A stretch of DNA of 64,000 nucleotides from Agrocybe praecox (lineage: Eukaryota; Basidiomycota; Agaricomycetes; Agaricales; Agrocybaceae), in the NCBI GenBank assembly GCA_964017145.1, contig OZ024850.1, positions 2,271,618 through 2,335,617 on the forward strand. The letters are read 5' to 3'. Of this stretch, positions 35,432-48,400 are shown piece by piece (within the stretch, counting starts at the first letter, position 1; each line of letters opens with the position of its first letter). Position numbers and translations under genes: made by a program. The notes beneath the pieces are model-generated. The model had not been told where the DNA came from, did no database searches, and saw only the letters and a program-made list of their open reading frames with translations.

Positions 35432-36181
35432 TTGTCTCTGCGACCCATCTACCTAATTCACTTTGCATGAAAGCCAAGTCTCTCAGCTCACTCCACGATC
35501 CCGCCCTTGTTATACTCTATACGGCCTGGTTACTCTTAAAACCTCAAACTATCCACCCCAGAGTCGGGTCTTTCTTTCTTTCATCACATGTTGGCTTTAC
35601 GTTTTTCCTTCTTTAAAGGCTTAACTTATTCTTTAATCAATCGCGATCACACTTGCATCTCGATAAACGCAGTGTTTCTAGTAATGTGGCATTTCTTCTT
35701 TCTATGCCGTAATTTATTCGCAGAGCAAGCTAGAGGGTCACTCTGGGTGTCTTTTATGTAGATATGGGGTATAATGTGGGAATTTTATACAAGCGATTTT
35801 CTCTTTTGTGTATAGAGGGTACTTTTGACAATTATTTTCCTCTGGAGTCTGCAGGTTTTCTTTCAGTATGTACATACGAGGAGAGTATTTATACAACGCA
35901 AGGGTGATTGACGCCTACTGATTGGCGTAAATCTTATCAGATTGTGATGTTGAGTAGCACTAGGCATCATCTAAATCTTATCAGTTATCAAGTTATCTTG
36001 AGCTTGGGCGACTTGTACGACAAAAAAGCAAACAGAAAAATCTTCTTGCGGCTCGGGATGATGATATGAGAAAGGTATAAAATGGCTCAAAACTTGAACG
36101 ACGTCGACGAAAACCATCTCGGCGCCCACTTCGGATATTATCTCTCTCCATAGTACTTAATACACCCGTTACCTTGCCGCC
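35432..36181. other. Intergenic spacer, USP gene to GNAT remnant
   Basis: 750 bp with the 3' flank of the USP gene. A 13-mer TAAATCTTATCAG occurs twice about 40 bp apart (about 35928 and 35970). No gene is recognised. Confidence 0.45.
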
Positions 36182-36736
36182 ATGTCCAAAACCAAACGCA
36201 CAATACTTCGCGCATACGTCCCTGCCGACTTAGCCATCCTCTTCGCAATTCTAACTAACCCCCTTATCCAAAACACTCTGATCAGGACCTCCGACCCTGT
36301 TTTCCCATTGACAAGAAATCACCGTTTCGCTACCAAGATGTCGTCATGGACAAGGACCTGGGAACTCGCGTTGTCGGAGCTGCATTCTTCACTGTTGCGA
36401 ACGTCAAGAACCGTGAGGTGAATCTCGGTATCGATCTTGTCCCCGATATATGGGGCCAAGGATATGCTACAGAAGTCACCCAATTCCTGGTTGATTATGC
36501 CTTCAATTGCCGCCCGTCGCATCTCTCATGCTCTCGGTCTATTTGCAGACAATTACGCTGCAGTGAAGATTTTCTCAATACTAATTATATTTCCTTCCAG
36601 TGGTTTCTCAAAAGAAGGCAGAAAACGAAAAGCAAACATCATCAACGGCGTGTGGCAGGACAGCATTCACATGGGAATCCTTGATGAATGGTTCAAAAAA
36701 TCAAAGGCCGATACAACTGATATTACAATTCCCTGA
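36182..36736 (+). pseudogene. Broken GNAT N-acetyltransferase gene
   Basis: Three reading frames each carry a piece of one GNAT protein. Frame 1 from ATG 36182 has MSKTKRTILRAYVPADLAIL and ends with TSDPVFPLT. A second frame continues with KKSPFRYQDVVMDKDLG, AAFFTVANVKNREVNLGIDL and PDIWGQGYATEVTQFLVDYA (acetyl-CoA loop region, GQGYAT). A third frame has ARRISHALGLFADNYAAVKI and KRKANIINGVWQDSIHMGIL, ending TAA/TGA near 36736. The shifts near 36315 and 36510 fall within continuous conserved sequence, with no room for an intron. The gene is therefore most likely a decayed copy; sequencing errors are the alternative. An intron-like segment (about 36566-36600) in the last part may also be mis-spliced. 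Confidence 0.65.
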
Positions 36737-36843
36737 TACTAAGTACACTTTTATGCTATAATTGTATACATTTTACACGTGTAAGGATGTTCGCAAAGAA
36801 TAAAGGGATAATGAATGATATACGATGGTCAACATAGTACAGT

Positions 36844-39256
36844 CTAATACTTGTTACCTTGACCAGTGAGCTCAGCCTGGCGCACCAATGCCTGAGGTGC
36901 GTCGAGAGCATCCATCATGACTTCCACAAGTTGGATCTTGCCCGCACTGGCGAAGGAAACATCATCAAGCAAGTCGCTTAATTCGCGCTTATTGGTCACG
37001 GTATAACTGGCGGTGTCGAATTTGCCGTCGTCATTCAAGGTATCTAACAAGGCAGTCCACTTCCAGTTCGAGATGTTGTTGTATTTCCTGGAATGTTCAT
37101 ATACGATTGAGATATAGTATACTGCAGATAAGAAAATGAAGAAAATGAAGAAGATCTTACCTGTGTTTCCCATGGATCATTTTCTCGATGGTATAACCTT
37201 TATTATTTAACACGAAGATGATGGGTTTGAGACCCTTTCGAATCATGACCGCGATTTCTTGCACTGTCAATTGACTGAATGATAAGGAAGCGTGTCAAAG
37301 AAACGCCAAACCAATCATTTCAATGGGGAAAACTTACATACTACCATCTCCAACGAAAAGAATGACCCGACCCATTTGCTTCTCCTTAGCAGCCAAAGCA
37401 GCTCCAAGACAGCTCCCTAAAAATGACTTAGATCAGAATACAGGTAAGAGAGACAGAAGAACACATGTACTGACCGACAGACCAACCAATACTTCCCCAA
37501 AGGACCTGACTAACCAATATCGTGTCGGCAGGTAGAGGGACATCCAGGATACCGAAGTTGGAAGTGCCGGTCTCAGTGACAATGACGTCCTTCTGTTTGA
37601 AGAAAAACCCAACTCGAGGCCAAAACCAGAGATGCGAAATAATGCTGGACTCTTCCTGTGGAAGCTGCTTAATAAATGCTGGGACTTGGATTTTGCTTGC
37701 GACAGAGTGGAAAGGTTGAAGTCTTTTGGTAAGTTTAGGAAGAAGTTGCTTCATTCCGATGTCGTCAAATCGGGCATATTGCACTTGCGTGTAAGTGGAG
37801 TGCAGCTAGAGTGCAGTAAATACCGTTGAACTTCATGAACATTAAATAAACATACCTCGATGTGGTGACGTGTGGGAATATTGTAAGAGAAGTTACCAGT
37901 GTTGAAATCAGATCCAAGGGATCCAATGGATATAATGAGATTGGCATTTTCGACTTTCTCCTTAATATTAGGATCGGTCAAAGAGCCCACATAAATCTAA
38001 GCGTGGCATTATTCATCAGCATCAAAAAGGTTAAATGAAGAATAAAATATAACTTACGCCTCCGTAACGAGAATAATTCTCATCTACTGCGGTTTTGCCC
38101 ATGGGTGTAGCGTAAACCGGGAAGCCTGTCTCTTTCAAGAATTCTTTGACTTCATTTCGAACATCATGGCGAATCACACAAGCATCGACAAGGATAACTA
38201 CATCTCCTTCCGCTTCTTTGACGCGCTGGGCGATAGTCTCAAGGACAAACTCTTCTTCAGCCGGAGGATTTGGAGGAGGTGCGTTGGACAGAGGGATACG
38301 AAGACGCTCAGAAGAAATCTCCTGGAGAACCATGTCTGTAGGCAACATGAGGTAGACAGGTCGTGCCTAATACTTTGGTCAAAATCATAGGAAGGTCAAC
38401 GAAACAATCTGACTTACTTTCTGTATGCAAATAGTAAGAGCTTGATCGATCAACTGACCCGCATCGGCTTTGTTCAATAAAGAACCGTTAAAAATGGTAA
38501 ACTGGGTGGATGCTAGTTGATATGCATCGAAACGCCCGTCACCAAGAGTATGATGGAGAAGAGGTTTTGTCTTTTGTTGAATAGTACTTGGAACACCAAC
38601 GATATGCAAAACAGGGACCATTTCAGAAAATGCTGCGCGGATAAGTGAAAGTTGTTCAAAGTTGTTCAACGAACGTACCCCCTGCTATGCCGTTCATGGC
38701 CGACAGTTCACCGACACCAAACCTGTGAATTAAAAGATCAAACCAGTAATTTACAAAGGCAAAGAAGGGAAGGATTACGTTGTAGTGATTACTCCAAGGG
38801 ACCCTTCCTTGAGTCTAGCATAACCATCTGCGGCATAAGCAGCGTTGAGTTCGTTGCTAGAAAGGAACATGCATTTAGGAATGTCCCTAATGTGAGACAT
38901 CAAATGACTGACCAATTACCGACCCAGTCAATCTGAGGATGGTCCTCCACCAAGTCCTAATGCAGTATCCAGTCTCAGAAGTCATGATTCGAGTGTAGGT
39001 TGAGCCCCATAGCGTACCAAAAATCCGAGATTGAAATCGCCCGGAACCCCAAACATGGACTACGGCCAATGTTCATTATTTATTCTCATAGATAATGTAA
39101 AGACAAAAATACCTGAACGCCTAGCTGTGCTAAACGAGTAAGAAGGTAATCCCCTACAGAAATACTCTTTACTCCAGATTTTACTTGGAGCGTTTGAAGC
39201 TCGAGTCGAAGGCGGTCTACCTCGGCATTGAGAGCAGTTGTATCCGAGTTAGACAT
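36844..39256 (-). CDS. PDC: Pyruvate decarboxylase
   Basis: Thiamine-diphosphate enzyme converting pyruvate to acetaldehyde and CO2, the first step of ethanol fermentation; cytosolic. It starts [20 protein letters not shown], then [14 protein letters not shown] and [27 protein letters not shown] holds the catalytic Glu region and [15 protein letters not shown] the HH pair. The middle domain has [18 protein letters not shown] and [19 protein letters not shown]. The TPP-binding part reads VILFVGDGS joined across an intron to [20 protein letters not shown] and [15 protein letters not shown] (GDG..NN motif). It ends [10 protein letters not shown] then TAG at 36844. About nine short introns. It is divergent from the CK1-like kinase across 732 bp. 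The N-terminal extension of about 30 residues before VGDYLL is predicted helical and longer than in yeast PDC. Confidence 0.95.
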
Positions 39257-39988
39257 GATGGCTGAAGAAAGGAGAAGATTGTGGTGATTTAAAAAAACAT
39301 GATCAAATTTATATGTTTATGAAAAGGCTCGGTCGACCTCGTTCGACCTATGACGAAATGTTCTGTGGTCTCATTCCGAAATACTCCAGAAGGACAGAAC
39401 CAAAACCGGTTGGCCGCCCGCAATCTATTCTGGTCTCGACTGTAATAGAGCCTTGCTTGGTCCCATTATCCGATATAAAGTTTACTGTGTAGATAATAAT
39501 TAAATAGATGACAGATCGAGAAAAGCAACAGAAGTACCGGAAAACGTTGCAAGGAGAATGAGGCTAGGAGGCTGACAGTGACCAATCTGACAGTCATTCG
39601 CGTTCACAAATCATGCAGATGAGATGACGACCTATGACGACCCCATGATTGAATGGAAGTGTGACAAGGTGATGACAGTTCAACCGGTCACAGCTCAGCA
39701 ATATTAATATTTGTGATTTTCTCACGTGCCGTAAATGCTCACGTGCACGACGCGCCGAAGTTTGAACGTTGCGAACATTGGGCGATTACAGTGAATTATT
39801 GAGTCGACTATTCTCTCTTTCCACCTCGTTCCATATTTTCTCCTTCATCTCTGTATTACAGCAACTCCTGGCGTGTAGAATCTTTGCCCTTACATTTAAA
39901 AATCGATATACGCATTCAATCCGGCGCTAAGCGCGTTGATCAGCGTCGCATTCATATCGACTACCGCAAGCCTCTATCGTAATCAATA
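39257..39988. promoter_or_regulatory. Divergent promoter PDC / CK1-like kinase
   Basis: A 732-bp spacer between divergent starts. Two CACGTG sites at 39723-39728 and 39740-39745 lie 17 bp apart. A CT-rich tract (about 39810-39850) precedes the kinase gene. Paired bHLH sites suggest shared or carbon-responsive control, which is not shown. Confidence 0.45.
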
Positions 39989-42034
39989 ATGTCCAATTCT
40001 CAATTATCCAATACCGATGATTACTCAGATGAGTCCTCACGTAGCGGATCAGAACTCAGTGAAGAGGAAGAGGAAGCGCCCCCACCAATCCCTACTGTAG
40101 TTGCCAATTGGTGGTTGAATGAAAATCTTGGGTCTGGTTACTCAGGTACATCCCACAATGTCATGGATCCTCGCTCACTACATCACGTCTAACGCTATTG
40201 GATAGGTTCTATATACAAGGCGACCCACATACACACGCGTCAAGTTGTTGCTCTCAAGGTGCAATATGTACATCATGAGTGTCCCACTAATCGATACGAG
40301 CGACATCTCTATCCACTACTACAAGGCGGTATTGGTATGCCTAAACTATATGCTGCCGGCGTCCAAGGTGTCTGGGACTATCTTGCTATTGATCTACTTG
40401 GAGCTAGTCTGGATAGCCTCCACCGGAAGAGCGGCAAAGAGATGATGGATTTGAGAAGTGTGTGCTCCATTGCTATTCAAGTGGTAAAGCCTCAACTCGC
40501 TGACCTTCCAACTTTATGCTAATTGTCAATCACTTAGATAACGAGACTTCAATTCATGCACCATCGCGGTGTCCTACATAGAGATATCCAGTTAGGCAAC
40601 TGTGTAATCGGTCAACCTCCCCATGAAAAAACGATCTACATGATCGACTTTGGCTTTTCCAAACAGTATATTGACCCATATACAAATCGCCATATCCCTG
40701 ATAGTAAGGTCAAACGTGATTTCATTGGAAACTACTGGTTCAGGTATTCATTCCATCATATTATTCTGAAAACAGGACTCAACCTATTGGTAGTTCAGTC
40801 AATGTACATTGTCGCGGAAAAGGTGAAGATCCTGTGCTTAATAAATCCAAGTCAAACCTAAATGAATCGCGTTTGTTCGTTAGTACCATCACGTAGAGAT
40901 GACCTCGAGGCTGCCGCGCTCATGTTTATCCATCTCTTAACACCACGGGGTTTGAGTTGGACGAGGAATGGCGTGCCAAAAACGGACCAAGCGCATGATC
41001 GCTTGAAAGCTGAAAAGCGCAAAGCAACCCCAGAGTCACTTTGCAGAGGCCTACCATCAGAATTCGAAGAATTTTTGGTTTACACACGAAGCTTGAGCTT
41101 CAAGGAATTACCGGACTACGAGCTATGGACAGAGAGATTTAGAGATTTGGCGAGAGATGAAGGTTTCATGGATGTCGATGATTTCATTTGGCCCCCACCA
41201 CCCATTCCAGTTCAAGTTGTCAAATCCATGAATACCCCACTACGCTACCGAACCCCTGGAGTTCCATTAGAAGAAATGGAAGATATCCTCAACAATCTCG
41301 TTAAACTCAGACTCGAGCCTCCGCTTGTTCTCGGAGATCGAACAAACATACAAGCCGCTGCTCGACAAGCGCATGCAACTAACCAGATCGACTCAGGTAA
41401 ACAACAGCACTCAGTCGGTGAGACCATCATTATCAGCAGTGATTCAGAATCAGGGGGCCTAGCGCCAATGCGGTACCAGGCGTCTAAGGCTCAGCGTCTC
41501 AACCAATTATCTGAGCGTGCTTCAAAGGCAACTGATAACTCGACTTTGTCAGAGATTGTGAAAGAGTTCGTGACTGTGCTGCAGATGAACAGTTCAAGGA
41601 CTTTGACGAGGGAAGCCCTTTACTTCTTGGACGTTCTCTATAAACAGCTAGACGATCCTTCAATTTTTGTCAAGCCAACGAGGTTCGTGGTTCGGCGCCT
41701 TTACTCCCTTACATTTACTTACATTCTACTAGGACATCAAGACAGCATTCATTCAACGAACAAGTGCCACAAAAAGAACCGGCACATATCAAGCTGGGTG
41801 TTGTTGCGCGCTTGAGGCGTGAAGTGGGGCAGTGTTCGGGCAATAAGGCACTCGGTGCCTTAGTATCTGACTTTGCCAAAGTTACCAACAAAAGTACAGG
41901 GCGGACTGTTACAAAGGTAAATCATCACCTCATCACCTCATCACTTGTCTCTTATGCACCCCCACCAAACTTTTTTGCAGGACGGTTTTGCCTTCCTGGA
42001 AGGACTATCAGAGAGACTTAGGGTGTTGCACTGA
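39989..42034 (+). CDS. Casein kinase 1-like protein kinase with altered catalytic loop
   Basis: Starts MSNSQLSNTDDYSDESSRSG with an acidic region. The glycine loop ENLGSGYSG joins GSIYKATH across an intron; VVALKVQ has the ATP-binding Lys. GAxLDSLHRKSGKEMMDL is CK1-like. The catalytic loop is HHRGVLHRDIQLGNCVIGQP: the catalytic Asp and the Asn are kept, but the usual Lys-Pro of HRDIKPxN is Gln-Leu. DFGFSKQYIDPYTNRHIP has the metal-binding Asp; the activation part includes VPSRRDDLEAAALMFIHLLT, the typical CK1 substrate-site block. A long C-terminal extension (IIISSDSESGG; REALYFLDVLYKQL) ends LSERLRVLH then TGA. The lineage-specific extension and loop change set it apart from core CK1. Activity may be altered. 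Confidence 0.85.
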
Positions 42035-42421
42035 TCTTTTGCTGGTCTTATTCCCCTACGACATCCGCCGATTTAGGTTGAATCTCATTACATTTATGAC
42101 AACATGGACACCGCAAATATACATACATATCACAGCACGATGTAGAATTGTACATATTACAATTGGCATTGGCCAAATTTACTTGCATTTAGGTTCAAAA
42201 GAATAGTAACCGCATCGAAACTCAAGATCCATTATAACGAGGGGAAAGACTCGTATATGTGTGTTCCTTATGATAGTCCCAAGATCTGTAATTATACTTA
42301 CATACTACTTAAAATTACAAGCTACAAGCTGCGCACAAAGATGTTCCGCTGGAATGAAGGTGTGTTAAGTCGCCCGAGAACATTAATTGTATATAGGTAA
42401 AGGAAGAAGCCTGTACAACAA
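42035..42421. other. Convergent spacer kinase / PLD
   Basis: 387 bp between converging ends, AT-rich, no gene recognised; it should hold both 3' UTRs. Confidence 0.45.
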
Positions 42422-45400
42422 TCATATTATACAAGCCCTGAGTACACATAAGCAAGAGAAATTTGAAGAAATTGCTGACCTATCGGCGTTGAAAAGAAAG
42501 TTATTGGCGATGTCTTCGCCTTCTAAGAACCTGTTCGGGTAGACGACTATGAAGGCAGTGAGTAACGATGATATTGCTCAATAACATAGTGTTTTACCCA
42601 AATGCCCGTTTAATTCACCCAGCAGCTTTTCCATTTCCTCGCGTTCCCAAATTTCGAAAGGTTCAGTCCCCTTGGTAGGACGACGTGGCTTGGAACTCGT
42701 AGGTCCTTCGCTTGGTGATGGGGTTGTGGGTGGTTCATCACCTTCATCTTTGCTAGTCTCTGACACCGCATCGAGAGTATCAGATGCTCGCGAGTCTTGG
42801 GTGGCATTGTCACCCGATTCAGACGGTATGCGCCCCAATGGTTCCGTCGAGTTGCTACCACGAGCCTAATCATAATGAAGTCATTTTAAGATGAGCCCAA
42901 TCACGAGAAATGGACATACTGGCTTGCTCAGGCGGTCATGGTGAGATATAAATTCTTTGTACTGTTTCCAGGTCGTAATAAGGTCGTCAGGTATGGCATG
43001 AAACACTTTCCGATAAATCTCCGTCTACATAGCAAAGAGATGCGTGATCAGTCAACATGACACCGCAAAAATAGAGAGATGGAGAGGGGCCTTGATCACT
43101 GACATTATGAACAGCACTGGCCACCCAAATATCTTTCCAGAAAGCATCCGAGATTGGGTCTTCGAAATCATCTGGCTCTACTCGAGGCTTGACGGTCGGA
43201 ACTGACCAATGATTCCGCCTGCCCGATTTAGTCGAGAAGTTTTCTCTGGCCTTAGCCCTTGCTCCTGGAGCAGCTTTCTCTTCTTCGTCTACATCGTTCT
43301 TTAGAGATCGGGATGGCGGCGCGTCGTCGATTCCAGGAGAATTCGCGTTCGCAGGTGCTCCAAATAAGACATTGTCACCGGTACGGAGGTCAGACGGGGT
43401 TGCATCGTTAGATGAGGCTGATTCTTCTTGGGCATCGTCTGACCCTTCATTTATCTCTGCGTGTTCCTTGTGTGGACGTTGTTCATAGATTGTTTTCTCC
43501 TCTAGCGTGGGAACCACAGAACTAGCAAATCCGGTTTCTTTTTGACCTTCCCGATTGTAATCCTTTCTTTCTTCTTGAATAACCTCATCACCTATTGGTT
43601 GACCGACTTTCTGCTTTTCGTAGCCAGCCGATTGAAGTATGCCAGTAGCTTTATTGAAAGTAGCCTCTACGCCAGCACCGATCGCTATTTAAAAATGTAA
43701 AATAATATCGTATTGAATTGATGTTGGCCTACTAACCTTGACCCATGCTCTCCTTCGCATCGTTTGCCAATGCACCCATGGGAGTCTTCTGTTTGGACTT
43801 CTTGATATGAGTCACACCCTTTTCATTACCGTATTCTTGCTCTTGATCAGGATCCCAGCTTTCTTGTTGATGTTCTGGTTGGACAGGGACGTTTGCCATA
43901 AGGTCCTCTTCATCCAATGCGTCGACATCAATCCCGAGATGCTCTCGCATCAAGCGCATTCGGAGAGTGTGTGCAAAACGGCCAACCTTGAAAGGTTTTC
44001 CGGCCATCGTACTAATTTTATCATAAACTTAGTGATCCTGGAACAATGGAAAACCGACGATAATAAAAAATTCACCTATCAATCATGTCTGTATCTCTGA
44101 TCACAGCGGCCAATTCAGAGTCTCTATCACCTTTCTGTGATCGTTCGTTGATATTCGCGCTTCCAATTATGGCCAACCTATCATCCACAATGCAGACTTT
44201 GGCATGAATATAGACCTATCAAATCATTCAACCGTGTTTATCAACGTCAAAAATGAAAGGACACACTTGTTCCGTAGTCAGAACACCGCCTCTCATCTTA
44301 GCCCAATTTCGGAGAGCAAAGACGGCGATGTAATCATCAGGCTGTCGTACTGTCATAAGCATGCATACGAGCTTCTGAATATGCAGTTTACTTACGTCGA
44401 TGCCTTCTTTTCGGAGTCGAGAGAATATGGAATTTGGCCCCCGTGAGATGGTCCGGTTCTGACACTCGAGAATTATCCGAACCTATCATAGAGCCAGTAG
44501 GACATATATGTTTAACCGCGAGAAAAGCGGGAAAACGTAAACAGGCACTCACGGCACTGGCATCGCTATGGTCAACAGGAAAGGTAAAGCCAGGCAAAAC
44601 GGGAATCAGTATGCAGCATTTCCACGGAGCTTTATCCCGATGCGCCCGTATGATACGATGTACGATAGCGTCGCCTATATTATTTTCGACCTTGACATCA
44701 TTTACTACCGTCCTATGGAGAGAGACAGGCAAAAGAAACAAGTCATGAGTATGTGTCTAGTGACAGACACAGGACCAAACACGGTGAACATGACTTACGA
44801 CGTGATAAAGAACTGGTTCTCGATGTAAACAAAATGCTCGGACATTTGGATCGCTGCATTATTTACCGCGGAAAATGAGAACGCGCGTGCGGCAGAAGAC
44901 AAGGCAGAGATAGGGTAGAAGATTTTCTGAGAATTGGGCTAGGTAAATGTCGCGAAAGAACCAACCTTTCAAATATGCATTTTGGATTGAGTGCTCGATT
45001 CTTCCCGGAGTCCCAAGAGACCATGGACCTGCAGATCGACAAATCTGGAGTTCGCAGGTCCCTGTCAATCCCATCTGCGCCAGCTCCCCAGGCCTGAAAT
45101 CTGGCGGAGGTAATAAAAAAGGCATAACCCGTGAATGGTTCTGTTAATTGTAAGTAAACCTCGACGTCCCGACAGCTCCGAAGAGTGCTAATACGGACCT
45201 TTATTCTCAGCAGATAATTCCATCTATAGCAGGTAAAAAACGGAATCAAAGTTACATCGTTAATATTAATGAACTCTTGAGAAATTGCGCAGCACATAAC
45301 GGAATACGGCGTGAGTAACTTACCGCTGAACAAAATGGCGCGCCAAGTCTCTCGCAGGTTGTCCAACTATCTGCATCGCAACGTCATGCCTGTAAGGCCA

Positions 45401-48400
45401 CCACATTAGTATAATGTGGGTATAATGGCATATTACCACTCCAAACGCACCAAGGCATCCTTGCGATCTTGGTACGGTCATACATATCCTCCTCAGGTTT
45501 GTTCAAGTTAAAGAAGTCCGACAAACGTGGATTACTGTAGTCCTTGCCTGCGAACAATGTTGCGTATCAACAAAACAAAAAAAGCATAACTGACTTGGTA
45601 ATCCCACGCACCAGGCCATATCTCAGGCCTATCTGTATCAGCTGTATCATCAGTCAAGACATGTTGAGGAGTATCCCATCTATGTTTGAAATGTCAGTCA
45701 TTTCATTTTTATTTTTCTCAAAGATGCTTAGTATACGAGACTAACCTTCCAAAGCATAGATCTACTCCCCCCATGAATGCGATGGTCTGGTCAATTACAC
45801 ACATTTTCTCGTGCTGTTGGTTCCAAAAAATGGAGCCAGATAAAAAGAGACAAAGAAGTACGGTAATGAATGTACCCAGGTCAGATATGTTATGAGCCAA
45901 TAAAAAACATCAGACACCCACATGTGCCCAATAAAACGTTCCTGTCTGGAAGTGAGACGGTGACCTCTGGACCATCACGTTAGGATGTAGGCCAATAAGG
46001 CGCTGTTTTGTATAGCTAATAAATAAAAAAGAAGGGAATAATAAGCCACTAAAACACTCCCAAAAGGCCGAGGATGAACGCGTGCAATTACTTACTTGCT
46101 ATCCGTGGGTGTAGTACGGTTCGAAACTTCTTGGCTAGAGAAAAAGTAAGGGCCGTCAGACATGAAAAATAACGGCAGGCAAGATCCACAGAGAACAACC
46201 AATCAAAGACACTGACTATAGGATAACAAATATCTTGACGCCTTCCTTGGCTTTCTCTTCTAGCAAATGATCTAGACGGTACCTGTCTTTATTTGGGCGA
46301 CGCATTTGCAACTCTATTGGTGTGCATAGACGAACGACGCATTAAAAAAGATGTCAATTCAACGGCAAAAGCACATCAAAAATGGATTTAAAAATGGATG
46401 GGAAAATTCTCTCCTGTAAGTAAAGTGGACCTGGAAGATGATAAATAACACTGAATGCTTACCCGGAGAAAGCCACCAATCGTGGATGTATATGCTCTCC
46501 TTTGCTAGGAGAATGGCACGAGAGAGGTTCCAGAAGTAATCTCTCTAGAATAGACAAGGTTCAGTACAAATAAAAACGGACATACGTTCGCAAGTCCGCG
46601 CATTTTGCGTCGACTCCTACTGAAGGAAGCACCTACCCCATCTACTAGCCATTGCGCGGCTACGTTGAGCCGGATGGGAGCAAAGCTGTCGAAACGATTA
46701 TGCCCAGTATAATGTGACGTTTCAGATGTTCTCTCCAACGCGGTAATAAACTGTAACATTTGTCGCTATGCAAGATACTGTCAGTAAGGAAGATACACGC
46801 ATCAGTAAATCAGCACTAACTTCGTTTCTCGCAGAGAGTTTCAATCTCATTTGTGAATTAACGATATAGAATGTGTGCTTCGAAACATCTCCAGATAATT
46901 TATCCGCGCCGTCTTTGATTTTTTTGAATTTGCCATGCTGATCGACTCCGTTTTGACCTTGTTCCTGAGCCATCTCTAACGGATTTGTATTCGTGGATGG
47001 ATCAAGCATAGGTGTCATTGGCCTCGAAGAGCCGATTGACGCACTACTGTCGTCATCCTCTTCAGATTCATGTCCAAGATGTCCATTAGCTGAACGTTTT
47101 CCAGCATGCTGATGGAATATCTTTGAGACTCTCGATTTAATCGAGGATATCATCGACATGCGTTCGGGATCTGGTACAGAAAGTTGAATCTCTGGAAGTG
47201 GTTGGTGACGGTTCTCGGACTGAGATTCCGATTCAGCCTTGGGTTGGCCTTGTTGCTGGTGGTGCAATAAATTTCCGAAGCCTTGACGATAATACCGCTT
47301 CGGCCTTTCAATGCGGAAATCTTGGTCAAGAAGAAATACATCCCATATAGCCAGCTAATATAGTGTCAGATCGGCATCGACATTATAAGGTGGCGACGAA
47401 TATGAAACTCACTTCGCCAGGTTCTTCGAGGACCACCAAGTAGCTCTCGCGAATAGCGCACCACCTTGACTCTTTTTTCTCTTTCCAGCCCACTGATTTG
47501 CGGCCAAAACCACCACCACCACTCCCACTCGCTTCTATTCTCAGTAAACCAGCTTTATATTGCGCTCCACCTGATTGGGCAAGTGAAATAGACAAGGCAC
47601 TGATTTCAAGGAAACCAGCCAGTCGATTGGAAGATGGATGGAACATCTATTTGTCTCGTTTGAGGGTATTTTTAAATCCTGATTTAAGACGGAGACTTAC
47701 GACAGCTCGTATGAGATTGATGAGGTAGTTTTCGAGGGCTTCCCGCTGGAGGCGTGCAAAGTCAGCCTTTTCGACCTTGCTACCTTTCTCCCTTCCTTCC
47801 TTCTTCAAGAATTTGAAATATGGTAAACTGGTGGTAGGAAATTCAGGCATGTCATCCACATTACGGTTATAGACGTTTGACACTGTGTAGTGTGCGTGGA
47901 GCGAAAGGAAATCCCTCAATTCCCGGTAAACTACCCAGCGTGCAGCACCGTTCGCATATTCACACTCGATTCGAAAGACCGATCCATGGCGATGCATGGG
48001 ATGTAGGCTGTCGCTTACGCGGATTCTTAAACGATGAAATAGAGCTGGTATCCTCCGATGGCCCTTCTCGTCCCTTTCGAACCAAAGGCGAAGCATAAGC
48101 GTCGACAATCCTCCAGTGATGAGTTCATCTGTGATATTTACAGCCTGGGATGTTACCATGGACGGACCTGGGAGAATGGGCTCATTGGCGTGCACAATCT
48201 GAGGAAGGAGAGAGCGCAGCCTAGCCCATCTTGCGGTGCCCGGACTTTGTGCTTTGGAATTGTCTTGGGCCTTGTCTTTTGACTCGGAAGTTGGTCGGGT
48301 GTGGGGTACTGAAAAGGCGCGGCGAAGCCCTTCTCTCTTGGCGAAAAGAGGGGGCGAGCTGGGACTATTGGGTTCATTGTCGGAAGCGCCGGGCTTTGGG

